Positions 1 to 9,533 of a stretch of 64,000 nt of DNA are shown one piece after another (positions within the stretch are counted from its first letter, which is position 1; each line of letters begins with the position of its first letter). A program made the translations under genes and the position numbers. Below the pieces are notes generated by a model. That model was not told the origin of the DNA and did not search any database. It saw only the letters and a list, made by a program, of their open reading frames with translations. The DNA is from Psychromicrobium silvestre (GTDB lineage: Bacteria > Actinomycetota > Actinomycetes > Actinomycetales > Micrococcaceae). The DNA lies in the NCBI RefSeq assembly GCF_013408295.1, contig NZ_JACBYQ010000001.1, positions 186,001 to 250,000 of the forward strand, in the 5' to 3' direction.

Positions 1-9
1 GGGGGCTGA
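1..9 (+). CDS. Last codons of the upstream gene, probably murF
   Basis: Two glycine codons and a TGA (7-9) lie 30 bases before mraY. In actinobacterial dcw clusters the gene before mraY is murF, so this is probably its end. Only the stop is visible, so this is a guess from gene order. Confidence 0.3.
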   Translation, partial: GG

Positions 10-39
10 CCGAAACAAACAGGAAGGACCGAGCGGGCG

Positions 40-1152
40 ATGATTGCCATTTTGATGGGTGCCGCTTTCGGACTTGCTCTGGCGATGATCGGCACCCCGC
101 TTTTCATCCGTTTGCTGGTGCGCAAGGGCTACGGACAGTTCGTTCGCGACGACGGACCCACTTCGCATCACACCAAGCGTGGTACTCCCACCATGGGCGG
201 TGCCGTGGTGATCGGCTCGGTAATCCTGGCCTACCTTTTGGCGCACCTTTTCATCTGGATCTTAAACCCGAAGGCTCCCGGTCCGACGGTTTCTGGATGG
301 CTGCTCATCTTCCTGATGGCGGGCATGGGCTTAGTCGGGTTCCTGGACGACTTCATTAAGATCTCCAAACAAAGATCCTTGGGTCTCAATGCGCGAGCCA
401 AGCTTATTCTGCAAGCCTTGATTGGCGTTGTTTTTGCGATTTTGGCACTCAACTTTGCGGATGAGAAGGGCCGCACGCCGGCCAGTATGACAATCTCCTT
501 CTCCCGGGATATCTCCGGACTGAACCTGGCTTTTGCCGGCGCGGGCCTGGGAGTGGTGCTGTTCATTATCTGGTCGAATGCCATCATTACCGCCGCGACT
601 AACGGCGTGAATCTCGCCGATGGTCTGGATGGACTGGCCGCAGGCGCCTCGGTGATGGTCTTCGGCGCCTACACCTTAATGGGCATCTGGCAGTCCAATC
701 AGAGTTGTGGCTCGCCTCGGGCGAACGGTTCACCGGCCTGCTACGAGGTTCGTGATCCGCTCGATCTTGCCTTGCTCGCTGCCATTATCTGTGCGGCCCT
801 GATTGGGTTCCTCTGGTGGAATACCTCGCCAGCCAAGATCTTTATGGGAGATACCGGATCGTTGGCCATTGGTGGTGCCATCGCAGGCTTCGCGATCCTC
901 TCCCGGACCGAGCTATTGCTGCCCATCATCGGCGGACTGTTCGTGATCATCACCCTTTCTGTCATCCTTCAAGTGGGCTTCTTCAAACTCAGCGGCGGCA
1001 AACGTATCTTCAAGATGGCGCCCCTGCAGCATCATTTCGAGCTCAAGGGTTGGGCCGAAGTCACCGTGGTGGTGCGGTTCTGGATTCTCTGCGGACTGTT
1101 CGTGGCGGTTGGCCTCGGTGCCTTCTACGCCGAGTGGGTCGTTCAGCTTTGA
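40..1152 (+). CDS. mraY: Phospho-N-acetylmuramoyl-pentapeptide transferase MraY
   Basis: MraY moves phospho-MurNAc-pentapeptide from UDP onto undecaprenyl phosphate, making lipid I at the inner face of the membrane, the first membrane step of peptidoglycan synthesis. The 370-aa protein is polytopic, about ten hydrophobic segments, normal length for the family. Family signatures visible are NLADGLDGLAAG near residue 191 (the Asp-rich Mg/phosphate site), MGDTGSLAIGG near 269 and the LQHHFELKGW loop near 331. The ATG at 40 follows an AGGAAGGA ribosome-binding site. Its last codons form one copy of a 30-bp tandem repeat that continues into murD. Confidence 0.98.
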   Translation: MIAILMGAAFGLALAMIGTPLFIRLLVRKGYGQFVRDDGPTSHHTKRGTPTMGGAVVIGSVILAYLLAHLFIWILNPKAPGPTVSGWLLIFLMAGMGLVGFLDDFIKISKQRSLGLNARAKLILQALIGVVFAILALNFADEKGRTPASMTISFSRDISGLNLAFAGAGLGVVLFIIWSNAIITAATNGVNLADGLDGLAAGASVMVFGAYTLMGIWQSNQSCGSPRANGSPACYEVRDPLDLALLAAIICAALIGFLWWNTSPAKIFMGDTGSLAIGGAIAGFAILSRTELLLPIIGGLFVIITLSVILQVGFFKLSGGKRIFKMAPLQHHFELKGWAEVTVVVRFWILCGLFVAVGLGAFYAEWVVQL

Positions 1153-1200
1153 ACGCAGAGTCGATGGACAGTTCAGCTTTGAACGCAGAGTTGATGACGG
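1141..1200 (+). repeat. Tandem 30-bp duplication across the mraY/murD junction
   Basis: Bases 1141-1170 and 1171-1200 are two copies of one unit; the first about 26 bases differ at one position. The unit contains the end of mraY (Val-Gln-Leu-stop), a GCAGAG sequence and an ATG. The duplication therefore copied the mraY stop and the start region of the next gene, giving murD two alternative in-frame ATG starts (1164 and 1194), each after its own GCAGAG. Confidence 0.85.
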
Positions 1201-2780
1201 GTACCTCCCGCGTCGACGGGCTGCGCAGCTGGGATTCCGACTGGTCCGGACTGCGTATTGTGGTCACCGGGATCGGCAAAACTGGCTTCTCTATCGCGGA
1301 TACTCTCGCCGAGCTGGGAGCACAGCTCGTGGTGGTCGCGGCCTCCGACGACGAAGCGGCCAGGCAAGCTGCGGACACCCTGAAGATCGTCGGGGTACAG
1401 CAGGTGTTGCTCGGTGAACAGAGTTCACAGAAGTTGCCGCTGGTAGCAGGCCAGCAGGCCGAACTGGTGGTCACCTCACCCGGGTTGCCGCCGTCGCACC
1501 CCCTGCTGAGCGAGGCCGCCGCGCTGGGCATCCCGATTTGGGGTGATGTTGAGCTTGCCTGGCGGGTTCAGCAGCGCAAGGGACGCAAGAGCGCCGACTG
1601 GATCACCATCACCGGAACGAACGGCAAAACCACAACCACAACGATGGTGGCGGAAATGCTACGGGCCGCCGGACTGCGGGCCATTGCGGCCGGAAATATT
1701 GGCACTCCCATCTTGGACGCGGTCCGCGACCCGGAGGGCTTTGATGTGCTGGCTGTGGAGTTATCCAGTTTCCAACTGCACTGGACCGAATCCGTTTCGG
1801 CAGTGTCCAGTGTGTGTCTCAACCTCGCCGAGGATCACGTCGATTGGCACGGTTCGCTGGCTGATTATGCGGCTGATAAAGCCAAGGTTTATCAGCACAC
1901 TCAAAAGGCCTGCGTTTACAACGCGGAACAGCTGGAAACCGAGAAGATGGTTGAAGAGGCCGACGTCGTTGAGGGCTGCCGGGCGGTTGGGTTCACCACC
2001 GGAATGCCTGCCATCAGCATGGTTGGTGTGGTCGAAGGTCTGCTGGTGGATCGCGCCTTCATTGCGGAGCGAAAAGACTCAGCCGCTGAGCTCGCACAGC
2101 TTTCGGATATTGGTGACCTAGTTCCCCGGCATTTGGTGGCTAACGCCGCTGCTGCGGCTGCTCTGGTCCGCGCCTATGGTGTGCCGCCGACTGCGGTTCG
2201 CGCGGGCCTGCAGAATTACGATAACGGTGCGCACCGGATTCAGGCGGTGGCCCAGCAGGACGGTGTGCTCTGGGTCAACGACTCGAAGGCCACCAACCCG
2301 CATGCCGCTGCGGCGTCGCTCGCGGCCTTCAACCCGGTGGTCTGGATTGCCGGCGGAGACTCCAAGGGCGTGAGCTATCAGGAGCTGGTTGCCCAGCACG
2401 CCGCCCGGCTCAAAGCGGTGATCTTGATTGGCCGCGATGTCCAGGAACTGAGGACCGCCCTGGCACGACACGCACCGAATGTCCCGGTGATCGAGGCGCG
2501 GGCGGGCCAGACTGGAGAGGTGCAGCAGTCCTCCAGCACCACGATTCAGCAGGCTGAGCCTGCGCTGCGGACCCTCGAAGGTCCAGCGGTGATGTATCGG
2601 GCGGTGCAGGCGGCAGCCGGGGTGGCTGCTGACGGTGACACTGTGCTGCTGGCTCCGGCCGCAGCCTCCATCGATCAGTTCTCTTCCTATGCCCAACGCG
2701 GTGAGGCTTTTATTGCCGCCGTGCGAGGGCTCCTGGAAGGGCAGGCGAAGAAGCGCGAAAGCGGAACCGAAGGGCAATAG
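1164..2780 (+). CDS. murD: UDP-N-acetylmuramoylalanine-D-glutamate ligase MurD
   Basis: MurD is the cytoplasmic ATP-dependent ligase adding D-glutamate to UDP-MurNAc-L-Ala. The start at 1164 gives 538 aa. Visible parts are an N-terminal Rossmann-like uracil-binding domain (GLRIVVTGIGKTGFS near residue 32), the Mur-ligase P-loop GTNGKTTTT near 151, and a central/C-terminal ligase domain with HRIQAV and NDSKATNPHAA. The protein is longer than the E. coli enzyme but normal for actinobacteria. The open frame reaches further upstream inside mraY, but the MraY reading is certain there. ATG 1194 (MTGTSRVDG) is an equally good start, because the tandem repeat supplies both. ftsW starts 7 nt downstream. 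Confidence 0.96.
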   Translation: MDSSALNAELMTGTSRVDGLRSWDSDWSGLRIVVTGIGKTGFSIADTLAELGAQLVVVAASDDEAARQAADTLKIVGVQQVLLGEQSSQKLPLVAGQQAELVVTSPGLPPSHPLLSEAAALGIPIWGDVELAWRVQQRKGRKSADWITITGTNGKTTTTTMVAEMLRAAGLRAIAAGNIGTPILDAVRDPEGFDVLAVELSSFQLHWTESVSAVSSVCLNLAEDHVDWHGSLADYAADKAKVYQHTQKACVYNAEQLETEKMVEEADVVEGCRAVGFTTGMPAISMVGVVEGLLVDRAFIAERKDSAAELAQLSDIGDLVPRHLVANAAAAAALVRAYGVPPTAVRAGLQNYDNGAHRIQAVAQQDGVLWVNDSKATNPHAAAASLAAFNPVVWIAGGDSKGVSYQELVAQHAARLKAVILIGRDVQELRTALARHAPNVPVIEARAGQTGEVQQSSSTTIQQAEPALRTLEGPAVMYRAVQAAAGVAADGDTVLLAPAAASIDQFSSYAQRGEAFIAAVRGLLEGQAKKRESGTEGQ

Positions 2781-2787
2781 GTAGTAG

Positions 2788-4056
2788 ATGGTCAACGCGC
2801 CCGCTCGGCCGAAGTCGGATAGTCCCAGGCCAACCGCAGGGGGCTCGAATCCCGCTGCTGGTATTCGTGCCAAATTCAAAAGTTTCAACGAATCATTCTG
2901 GCCTCGGCTGGAAGGCCGAAACAGCTCTCGTGGCTCCAGCTATTACCTGATTCTGGGCTCCACCCTTGCTCTGGTATGTATTGGGCTGATGATGGTCTTT
3001 TCGGCCTCCGCGGTGGAATTACTCTCCAGCGATAACAATCCCTTCAGCCTGGGCTTGCGGGAGAGCATGTTTGCCGGCATCGGGGTGGTGGCCATGTTTG
3101 CACTCTCCCGGTTCCCGGTTCGCTGGCTCAAGGTCCTGGCCTGGCCCGGGCTGGCGCTGGCCTTCCTGCTCCTCGCCGCAGTGCTTGTGGTCGGCGTCAA
3201 TATCGGTGGCAATAAGAACTGGATTCAAATCGGAGATTTCTCCTTCCAGCCCTCCGAACTTGCCAAGCTCGCCATTGCCCTATGGATGGCTTCGGTACTG
3301 TCCAAGAAGGAGCCCTTGCTCGGCAGGCTCCGACATATGATCATCCCGGTGGTGCCGGCCGCTGCGCTCGTCGTGGTGCTGGTGCTCGCCGAAGGCGATC
3401 TAGGTACTTCGGTGATCATGATGTCGATTGTCGCCGCCGGACTTTACTTTGCCGGGGCGCCCGGGAAGCTCTTCCTGAGCGCGGGTGTGCTAGGTGCCAT
3501 TGCCGCCGTCATACTGGCCCTGACCAGCGCGAACCGGCTAGGCCGACTGACCGCCTGGATGGGCTGTGGTGACCCCAATTACCAAGACCCCTACGGCTTG
3601 TGCGATCAAGCAACCAACGGCATGTACGCCCTAGCCTCGGGAGGCTGGTGGGGCGTTGGGCTTGGCCAAGGGCGACAGAAATGGAACTGGATTCCGGAAG
3701 CGCATAACGACTTTATCTTCGCCATTATCGGTGAGGAATTCGGTCTGCTCGGAACCATTGTGGTGGTGCTGCTTTACGCCGTGCTGGCGATTGCCATCTT
3801 CCGGGTGATCGTGCGCTACAACGATCTTTTCGTCCGGATTGTCTGCGGTTGCATAATGACCTGGATGATCGGACAGGCCTTCGTCAATATCGCCATGGTG
3901 ACCGGACTGCTGCCGGTGATCGGGGTGCCGCTACCCTTGATCTCCTATGGCGGCACCGCCCTAACTATTAGTCTGGCGGCCCTTGGCATCGTGCTGTCCT
4001 TTGCCCGCAATATGCCCGCTAAAGCTGCGGGAAACCAGAAAGTTAAGAATTCATGA
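2788..4056 (+). CDS. ftsW: Peptidoglycan glycosyltransferase FtsW (SEDS family)
   Basis: FtsW is the SEDS glycan polymerase of the division septum, working with a class B penicillin-binding protein. It has 422 aa: a cytoplasmic tail of about 50 residues, then about ten membrane segments. SEDS signatures include a long extracytoplasmic loop with a Cys pair (MGCGDP...GLCDQ), [16 protein letters not shown] and [11 protein letters not shown] near residue 381. ATG 2788 lies 7 nt after murD, and the stop overlaps the murG start (ATGA), which points to translational coupling. RodA is the main alternative; the position between murD and murG argues for FtsW. Confidence 0.95.
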   Translation: MVNAPARPKSDSPRPTAGGSNPAAGIRAKFKSFNESFWPRLEGRNSSRGSSYYLILGSTLALVCIGLMMVFSASAVELLSSDNNPFSLGLRESMFAGIGVVAMFALSRFPVRWLKVLAWPGLALAFLLLAAVLVVGVNIGGNKNWIQIGDFSFQPSELAKLAIALWMASVLSKKEPLLGRLRHMIIPVVPAAALVVVLVLAEGDLGTSVIMMSIVAAGLYFAGAPGKLFLSAGVLGAIAAVILALTSANRLGRLTAWMGCGDPNYQDPYGLCDQATNGMYALASGGWWGVGLGQGRQKWNWIPEAHNDFIFAIIGEEFGLLGTIVVVLLYAVLAIAIFRVIVRYNDLFVRIVCGCIMTWMIGQAFVNIAMVTGLLPVIGVPLPLISYGGTALTISLAALGIVLSFARNMPAKAAGNQKVKNS

Positions 4057-5153
4057 CCGCAGACCGACCGCTCTCGGTGGTACTAGCCGGCGGTGGCTCA
4101 GCGGGCCACGTTGCACCTTTGCTGGCGATTGCCGCCGCCTTGAAAGCGCAAGTACCAGATGTTCGACTGCTAGCGGTGGGCACTGCCTCCGGCCTGGAAA
4201 CTCGCTTGGTTCCGGCCGCAGGCATCGAGCTGGCTCTTATCGATCGGGTGCCGATGCCCCGTAAGCCCAGCCTGGATGCTTTGCGCTTCCCCGGCCGGAT
4301 GCGCAAGGCGATCAAGGAATCCAGCGAATTGCTGCGCAAGGCCGAGGCTGATGTGTTGCTTGGGGTTGGTGGCTACGTCTGCACCCCGATGTACTCAGCG
4401 GCTCGGAAAACCTCGGTGCCGGTGGTGATTCACGAGGCGAATATCAAACCCGGGCTGGCGAATCGCTGGGGTGCTCGTTATACCAAGTGGATCGGCAAGA
4501 CCTTCGAAACGACCAAGCTGGGCCAGGCTCAGTGGGTTGGCATGCCAATGCGGGAAGAGATCGTCGGGCTTGATCGAGCGGCCACCCGCCAGCAGGCCAG
4601 GGCGGCTCTGGGGCTCGACGCCGAAGGGCCGGTTCTGCTGGTCACCGGAGGCTCGCTCGGCGCAGTACGGATCAATAAGACCTTGGTTGACTCGTTACCA
4701 GCTCTCGCCGAGGCAGGAGTCCAGGTGCTGCACATCACCGGCCGGGGTAAAGCCATGCTCGACGCCTCCGGGGGACTGCTGAGCGCCCCCGGCTATCGGC
4801 AACTGGAATACGTTGACGCCATGGAACAGGCCTATGCGGCCGCCGACCTGATGGTTAGCAGGGCCGGAGCGGGCACCGTTAGTGAGGTAGCCGCCGTCGG
4901 CATGCCGGCCGTCTTTGTGCCGCTTCCGGTGGGCAACGGCGAGCAGGCCTACAACGCAGCCACCCTGACCGAACGGGACGCCGCGCTTGCGGTGCTGGAT
5001 AAGGAATTCACCCCGGAGTGGTTGCGCGCTACCGTGCTGCCACTTCTTCAAGACCCGGAGCGGCTTCAGCAGATGTCCGAGCGCGCCTATCGGTCCGGTA
5101 TACGGGACGCCGCTGCCAAGATGGCTTCGATGATTGTGCGGGCGGCGCGATGA
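4053..5153 (+). CDS. murG: UDP-GlcNAc:lipid I GlcNAc transferase MurG
   Basis: MurG is a membrane-associated GT28 glycosyltransferase that adds GlcNAc to lipid I to give lipid II. The 366-aa protein has the N-terminal glycine-rich loop [13 protein letters not shown] near residue 13, [23 protein letters not shown], and the C-terminal donor-binding region [11 protein letters not shown] and [15 protein letters not shown]. It overlaps ftsW and murC by 4 nt each (ATGA), so the three are very likely translated in series. Length and motifs are typical. Confidence 0.98.
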   Translation: MTADRPLSVVLAGGGSAGHVAPLLAIAAALKAQVPDVRLLAVGTASGLETRLVPAAGIELALIDRVPMPRKPSLDALRFPGRMRKAIKESSELLRKAEADVLLGVGGYVCTPMYSAARKTSVPVVIHEANIKPGLANRWGARYTKWIGKTFETTKLGQAQWVGMPMREEIVGLDRAATRQQARAALGLDAEGPVLLVTGGSLGAVRINKTLVDSLPALAEAGVQVLHITGRGKAMLDASGGLLSAPGYRQLEYVDAMEQAYAAADLMVSRAGAGTVSEVAAVGMPAVFVPLPVGNGEQAYNAATLTERDAALAVLDKEFTPEWLRATVLPLLQDPERLQQMSERAYRSGIRDAAAKMASMIVRAAR

Positions 5154-6556
5154 ACGTCACCTTGGCTGAGTTGGGACGAGTGCATTTCATCGGCATCGGC
5201 GGAGCGGGAATGTCGGGTATTGCCCGAATCTTACTGGGCAGGGGAGTGCCAGTGAGTGGCAGCGATGCTAAAGACTCCGCCGGACTGGCCGAACTGCGCG
5301 CGCTCGGCGGGCAGGTGTACACAGGTCATGCCGCCGAGAACCTGGGCGATGCACAAACCGTGGTGATCTCCACCGCGATCCGCACTAGCAATCCCGAACT
5401 TCTTGCTGCTACCGAGGCCGGGCTGCGGATCTTGCATCGCTCCGAGGCTTTGGCCGCCGCAATGGCCGAGGACACCGTGGTAGCGGTGGCAGGCACCCAC
5501 GGTAAAACCACCACCACCTCGATGATCACCGTACTGCTCCGGGAAGCCGGGCTGGATCCGTCCTTTGCTATCGGGGCCACGGTGCCCGCGCTTGGCGTGA
5601 ATGCGGCCTCCGGCTCCGGCGGAATCTTTATTGCCGAGGCGGATGAATCGGACGGCTCCTTCCTGAACTACCAACCGCAGATTGCCGTTCTGACCAACGC
5701 CGAACCCGATCACCTGGACCATTACGGCACCGGCGAAGCCGTGATGCAGGCCTTTACGGACTTTATTGGCCTCTTACCAGCCGATGGACTTCTGGTGGCC
5801 TGCGCGGACGACGCCGGTAGCGCGGCTTTGGCCGCGAAGGCAGCCGAAAGCGGGACTCGGGTTCGCAGCTATGGTCGTGCTCCCGGTGCGGAGGTTCGGC
5901 TGGTTCGGGATCGGCTCGAGTTCGAGGGTCAAAGCTTCGAACTGAGACTCAACGTTCCCGGCGAGTACAACGCCTTGAACGCGGCTGCGGCCTTCGCGGT
6001 GGCCGTGGAACTCGGGGTGGCTGCGGAAATCGCACTGGCCGGGCTCGCCAAGTTCACCGGTGCGGCTAGACGTTTTGAGCTTAAGGGCGAAATTGCCGGA
6101 GTCCGGGTCTTTGACGACTACGCCCACCATCCCACCGAACTGCGGGCGGCACTCACTGCCGCCCGCACGGTTGCGGGCGATCACCGCGTGCATGTACTTT
6201 TCCAACCACATCTTTTCAGCCGGACCCGTGAGTTCGCGGCCGAGTTCGCTCAGGCACTTGAACTGGCCGATACCGCCATCGTCCTTGATATTTTCCCGGC
6301 CAGGGAGGACCCGATCGCCGGGGTGAGCAGTGAACTGATCACCGCACAGACCCCTAAGGCGGAGCTTGCGAGCAGCTCGGAACAGGGCGTAACGCAGGTA
6401 GTGTCACAAGCAGGTGCCGGTGACATTATTTTGACCATCGGTGCCGGTGATGTGACTCGGTTGGGTGCTGACATTTTGGCGGCGTTGGAGCTTCGAAGCA
6501 AGGAACTCCGAAGCAGTGAGCTCCGCGCCAGCGAGCAGAGCGGATCGGAGGGCTAA
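5150..6556 (+). CDS. murC: UDP-N-acetylmuramate-L-alanine ligase MurC
   Basis: MurC is the cytoplasmic ligase joining L-alanine to UDP-MurNAc. The start is the ATG overlapping the murG stop, giving 468 aa; the open frame extends upstream only inside murG. It shows [17 protein letters not shown] near residue 13, the ATP P-loop [11 protein letters not shown] near 115, [18 protein letters not shown] and the C-terminal DDYAHHPTE. The last 20 residues are a low-complexity Glu/Ser/Leu/Arg tail ([14 protein letters not shown]), probably from a short internal duplication. The stop overlaps the ftsQ start as TAATG. Confidence 0.98.
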   Translation: MNVTLAELGRVHFIGIGGAGMSGIARILLGRGVPVSGSDAKDSAGLAELRALGGQVYTGHAAENLGDAQTVVISTAIRTSNPELLAATEAGLRILHRSEALAAAMAEDTVVAVAGTHGKTTTTSMITVLLREAGLDPSFAIGATVPALGVNAASGSGGIFIAEADESDGSFLNYQPQIAVLTNAEPDHLDHYGTGEAVMQAFTDFIGLLPADGLLVACADDAGSAALAAKAAESGTRVRSYGRAPGAEVRLVRDRLEFEGQSFELRLNVPGEYNALNAAAAFAVAVELGVAAEIALAGLAKFTGAARRFELKGEIAGVRVFDDYAHHPTELRAALTAARTVAGDHRVHVLFQPHLFSRTREFAAEFAQALELADTAIVLDIFPAREDPIAGVSSELITAQTPKAELASSSEQGVTQVVSQAGAGDIILTIGAGDVTRLGADILAALELRSKELRSSELRASEQSGSEG

Positions 6557-7455
6557 TGCCGAGCAAACGTAGGCCGCCGGTGGTCCGTTACGGGAGCCAG
6601 GGGGAGGAGCAGCTCCCGAGTGCTCCGCTTTCCAGCCCCGGTAGCGCCAAAGTTTCTGTGCTGCCCTTATCCGCCGAGGAATCCGAAGCGACAGCCAGGG
6701 CGCAGGTACTGAACTTCCCGGCCAAAAAAGAACGCCGCGGCCAAGGCTCTGGGCGCCGCTGGCTGCCTTGGCTGGCCGCTGCTGTGGTACTTGTTGTGGT
6801 GGCGGTGATTATGGCCGTGGTGCTGTTTTCACCTGCTCTGGCGGTGAAGACGATTACCGTGGACGGCACGAAGCTGGCCACCAATGCCTCGGTGGAAACC
6901 GCCTTGGCTTCTTTGAAGGGGAAATCGCTCACTCAGATCAGCCAGCCGCAGGTGCAGCAACTGCTCGCGAAACTGCCGCAGGTGGAATCCGTCAGTATCG
7001 AGGCCAGGCCGCCGTCCACACTGCTGGTGCACATTATCGAGCGGGTCCCGGTAGCGGTGCTGAAAAACGGCAATAAATATGTGCTGGTGGATCCGCAAGG
7101 TACCCAACTGGGTGTCACAGCGAATCCGGCGACCGCCAAACTGCCATTGATCGATGGCGGCACGGCAGCGATAGGGCAGGTCACCTTTTCCGCCATCACC
7201 GCGGTGTTGGCTTCGCTGCCGGCCGGAGTACGAGCACAGCTGCAATCCGCTTCGGCGAAATCCCCATCCGCGGTTGAACTCTTGCTCACTAGCGGGCAGA
7301 AGGTCTACTGGGGAGATGCCTCGGAGATGGCGCTGAAATCCAAGGTATTGCAGACCCTGCTGAAAAATCCGCCCAAGGCGGTTCTGGGGAAACCGGACCC
7401 GGCACCCATTAATGTTTACGATGTCAGCTCACCTAGGCATCCGGTAACTCGATAA
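6556..7455 (+). CDS. ftsQ: Cell division protein FtsQ
   Basis: FtsQ is a bitopic divisome protein that, with FtsB and FtsL, links the Z-ring to septal wall synthesis. The 299-aa sequence has a Pro/Ser/Glu-rich basic cytoplasmic tail (about 1-68), one membrane span near 69-91, and a periplasm-side POTRA domain beginning VKTITVDGTKLATNASVETALASLKG and running through ESVSIEARPPSTLLVHIIERVPVAVL. The FtsQ C-terminal domain follows (DVSSPRHPVTR at the end). It starts inside the murC stop. A 189-bp gap with its own promoter signals separates it from ftsZ. Confidence 0.95.
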   Translation: MPSKRRPPVVRYGSQGEEQLPSAPLSSPGSAKVSVLPLSAEESEATARAQVLNFPAKKERRGQGSGRRWLPWLAAAVVLVVVAVIMAVVLFSPALAVKTITVDGTKLATNASVETALASLKGKSLTQISQPQVQQLLAKLPQVESVSIEARPPSTLLVHIIERVPVAVLKNGNKYVLVDPQGTQLGVTANPATAKLPLIDGGTAAIGQVTFSAITAVLASLPAGVRAQLQSASAKSPSAVELLLTSGQKVYWGDASEMALKSKVLQTLLKNPPKAVLGKPDPAPINVYDVSSPRHPVTR

Positions 7456-7567
7456 GCACGCTTCCAAGGATGCTAATTTGATCCTAATTTTGGCTGATTC
7501 GCACGACACGCGGGGCAGGTTATTGAAAGAGCAGGCAATGACCCATAGCGTCGCATTCAAGAGTTAC

Positions 7568-7599
7568 TTGACATAACTATAACCCTCAAGTAGAGGGTT
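7568..7599 (+). promoter_or_regulatory. Putative ftsZ promoter with overlapping dyad
   Basis: A perfect -35 hexamer TTGACA (7568-7573) is followed after 17 bases by TAGAGG (7591-7596) as a possible -10. Bases 7581-7599 form a 7-bp inverted repeat (AACCCTC / GAGGGTT) covering the spacer and the -10. This could be an operator or an RNA stem. Without a mapped start site the -10 assignment is weak; the -35 and the dyad are seen directly. Confidence 0.5.
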
Positions 7600-7644
7600 A
7601 GGGTCTGAAAGTTTCAAGCACGCAACGAACAAGGGACACCAACC

Positions 7645-8820
7645 GTGGCAGCACCGCAGAACTATTTGGCCGTCATCAAAGTCGTCGGCATTGGCGGCGG
7701 CGGCGTGAATGCCGTCAACCGGATGATCGAGGTCGGGTTGAGAGGCGTTGAATTCATCGCTATCAATACCGATGCACAGGCACTGTTGATGTCCGATGCC
7801 GACGTCAAACTCGACGTGGGCCGTGAATTGACCAGGGGACTGGGTGCCGGCGCCGATCCCGAGGTTGGGCGTAAAGCAGCCGAAGATCACGCCGAAGAGA
7901 TTGAAGAAGTACTTCGGGGTGCGGATATGGTCTTCGTGACCGCGGGCGAGGGTGGCGGCACGGGTACCGGTGGCGCTCCCGTGGTGGCCAGGATTGCCCG
8001 CTCCCTGGGTGCCCTGACCATTGGTGTGGTGACCCGACCCTTCACCTTTGAGGGCCGCCGTCGTTCAAATCAGGCCGAGACCGGCATTGACGGCTTGCGC
8101 GACGAGGTGGACACCTTGATCGTGATCCCGAACGATCGACTGCTCTCTATCAGCGATCGCAACGTGTCGATGCTCGATGCCTTCCGCTCAGCTGATCAGG
8201 TACTGCTCTCCGGTGTGCAGGGCATTACCGATCTGATCACCACGCCGGGCTTGATCAACCTCGACTTCGCCGACGTCAAGTCCGTGATGCAGGGAGCTGG
8301 CTCGGCGTTGATGGGCATCGGTTCGGCTCGCGGCGAGGATCGTGCGGTCAAGGCCGCCGAGCTTGCTATCGCTTCCCCACTCCTGGAGGCTTCTATCGAC
8401 GGTGCGCACGGCGTGCTGCTGTCCATTCAGGGTGGCTCGGACCTGGGCCTGTTCGAAATCAACGAAGCTGCCAGATTGGTGCAGGAAGTCGCGCACCCCG
8501 AAGCCAATATCATCTTCGGTGCGGTGATTGACGACGCTCTCGGCGATGAGGCCCGGGTCACTGTGATTGCGGCTGGCTTCGATAATGTGGACGCCACCAA
8601 TGCCCCGGCCGGGGACCCGGTGGCCCGTGCCGCTGCCAAGCCCGAGGAAGAGGCCGCTGCTACCAAGCCCGCTGCGGCGAACCTCTCATCCTGGAGCCAG
8701 AATGGTGGCGGCCACTCGGGCGGCGAGAACGGCTTCGATATGGATCTGCCCGCCGTGGTTGAACCCGATCTGAGTGGCAGCCGACAGGACGATCTGGACG
8801 TTCCCGACTTCCTGAAATAA
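7645..8820 (+). CDS. ftsZ: Cell division GTPase FtsZ
   Basis: FtsZ is the tubulin-like GTPase that assembles the Z-ring. It starts with GTG at 7645 after AAGGGA and encodes 391 aa. The GTPase domain has [13 protein letters not shown] near residue 14, the tubulin signature [10 protein letters not shown] near 103 and [14 protein letters not shown]-terminal Ala/Pro/Glu-rich linker leads to a conserved tail ending [10 protein letters not shown], the binding peptide for SepF and other partners in actinobacteria. It is followed at 2 nt by pgeF. Confidence 0.99.
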   Translation: MAAPQNYLAVIKVVGIGGGGVNAVNRMIEVGLRGVEFIAINTDAQALLMSDADVKLDVGRELTRGLGAGADPEVGRKAAEDHAEEIEEVLRGADMVFVTAGEGGGTGTGGAPVVARIARSLGALTIGVVTRPFTFEGRRRSNQAETGIDGLRDEVDTLIVIPNDRLLSISDRNVSMLDAFRSADQVLLSGVQGITDLITTPGLINLDFADVKSVMQGAGSALMGIGSARGEDRAVKAAELAIASPLLEASIDGAHGVLLSIQGGSDLGLFEINEAARLVQEVAHPEANIIFGAVIDDALGDEARVTVIAAGFDNVDATNAPAGDPVARAAAKPEEEAAATKPAAANLSSWSQNGGGHSGGENGFDMDLPAVVEPDLSGSRQDDLDVPDFLK

Positions 8821-8822
8821 CA

Positions 8823-9533
8823 GTGTTCTATTGGAATCGTGAAGTGCGGCCCGGCTGGGGCGTGGCTTTCACCGATACCGGGGCAGGCTCGCTAAGCGTG
8901 AGCCTGCCCGCAGGTTCGGCAGCCCTCCAGCACCGGGCCGCGCTGCGTTCCACCCTCGGCTTGGCGCAGGACTTCCAGTTCATGACTCAGGTTCATGGCC
9001 GGGAGGTACTCACCGTGGAATCCCAGGGAGAGCAACCAACTGCCGACGGACTGGTCTCGACAACTTTGCCGCTCGCGGTGATGGTCGCTGACTGTCTACC
9101 GGTGCTGATGCTCGCTGAAGGTGACGATTCGATCTTGACTGCGGCTGTGCATGCGGGGCGGCAGGGGGTGGCTAAAGGAATCTTGCCGCACGCCGTCGAA
9201 CGACTCAGGCAGCGTGGCGCGGAACGGGTTGAGGTATGGATTGGTCCGAGTATCTGCGGTGCTTGCTACGAGGTGCCGGAAGAGATGCGTGCCGAACTAG
9301 CGACCACCATACCGGAGGCATTCTCGGAGACTAGTTGGGGCACCCCGGCTCTCAACTTGCGGGCCGCCGCAACCGCGCAGCTACGCGGCATTGGGGTGAC
9401 CGTACACCAGGTGGAAGCTTGCACCCTGGAAGAACCCACGCTGTATTCACATCGGGCTAGCCAACAGCAGGGCCGTCCGGAAGGCCGCTTTGCTGGGTTG
9501 ATCTTTCCGATGCAGAAGGTAGGGGCCGCATGA
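8823..9533 (+). CDS. pgeF: Peptidoglycan editing factor PgeF (YfiH, laccase-domain)
   Basis: This is a 236-aa member of the YfiH/DUF152 family. In E. coli PgeF removes L-Ser wrongly joined to UDP-MurNAc; older annotations call the family polyphenol oxidases or laccases. Visible metal/active-site motifs are MTQVHGREV, ADGLVS, VADCLPVLM, AAVHAGRQG and GPSICGACYEV. GTG at 8823 lies 2 nt after the ftsZ stop, and the stop overlaps yggS as ATGA. Location right after ftsZ is normal for actinobacteria and fits a role in wall precursor quality control. Confidence 0.9.
   Translation: MFYWNREVRPGWGVAFTDTGAGSLSVSLPAGSAALQHRAALRSTLGLAQDFQFMTQVHGREVLTVESQGEQPTADGLVSTTLPLAVMVADCLPVLMLAEGDDSILTAAVHAGRQGVAKGILPHAVERLRQRGAERVEVWIGPSICGACYEVPEEMRAELATTIPEAFSETSWGTPALNLRAAATAQLRGIGVTVHQVEACTLEEPTLYSHRASQQQGRPEGRFAGLIFPMQKVGAA

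Noticed and set aside
816-1163. Long N-terminal extension of murD inside mraY
   Set aside because: MraY motifs cover the region; the extension is an Arg/His-rich out-of-frame reading.
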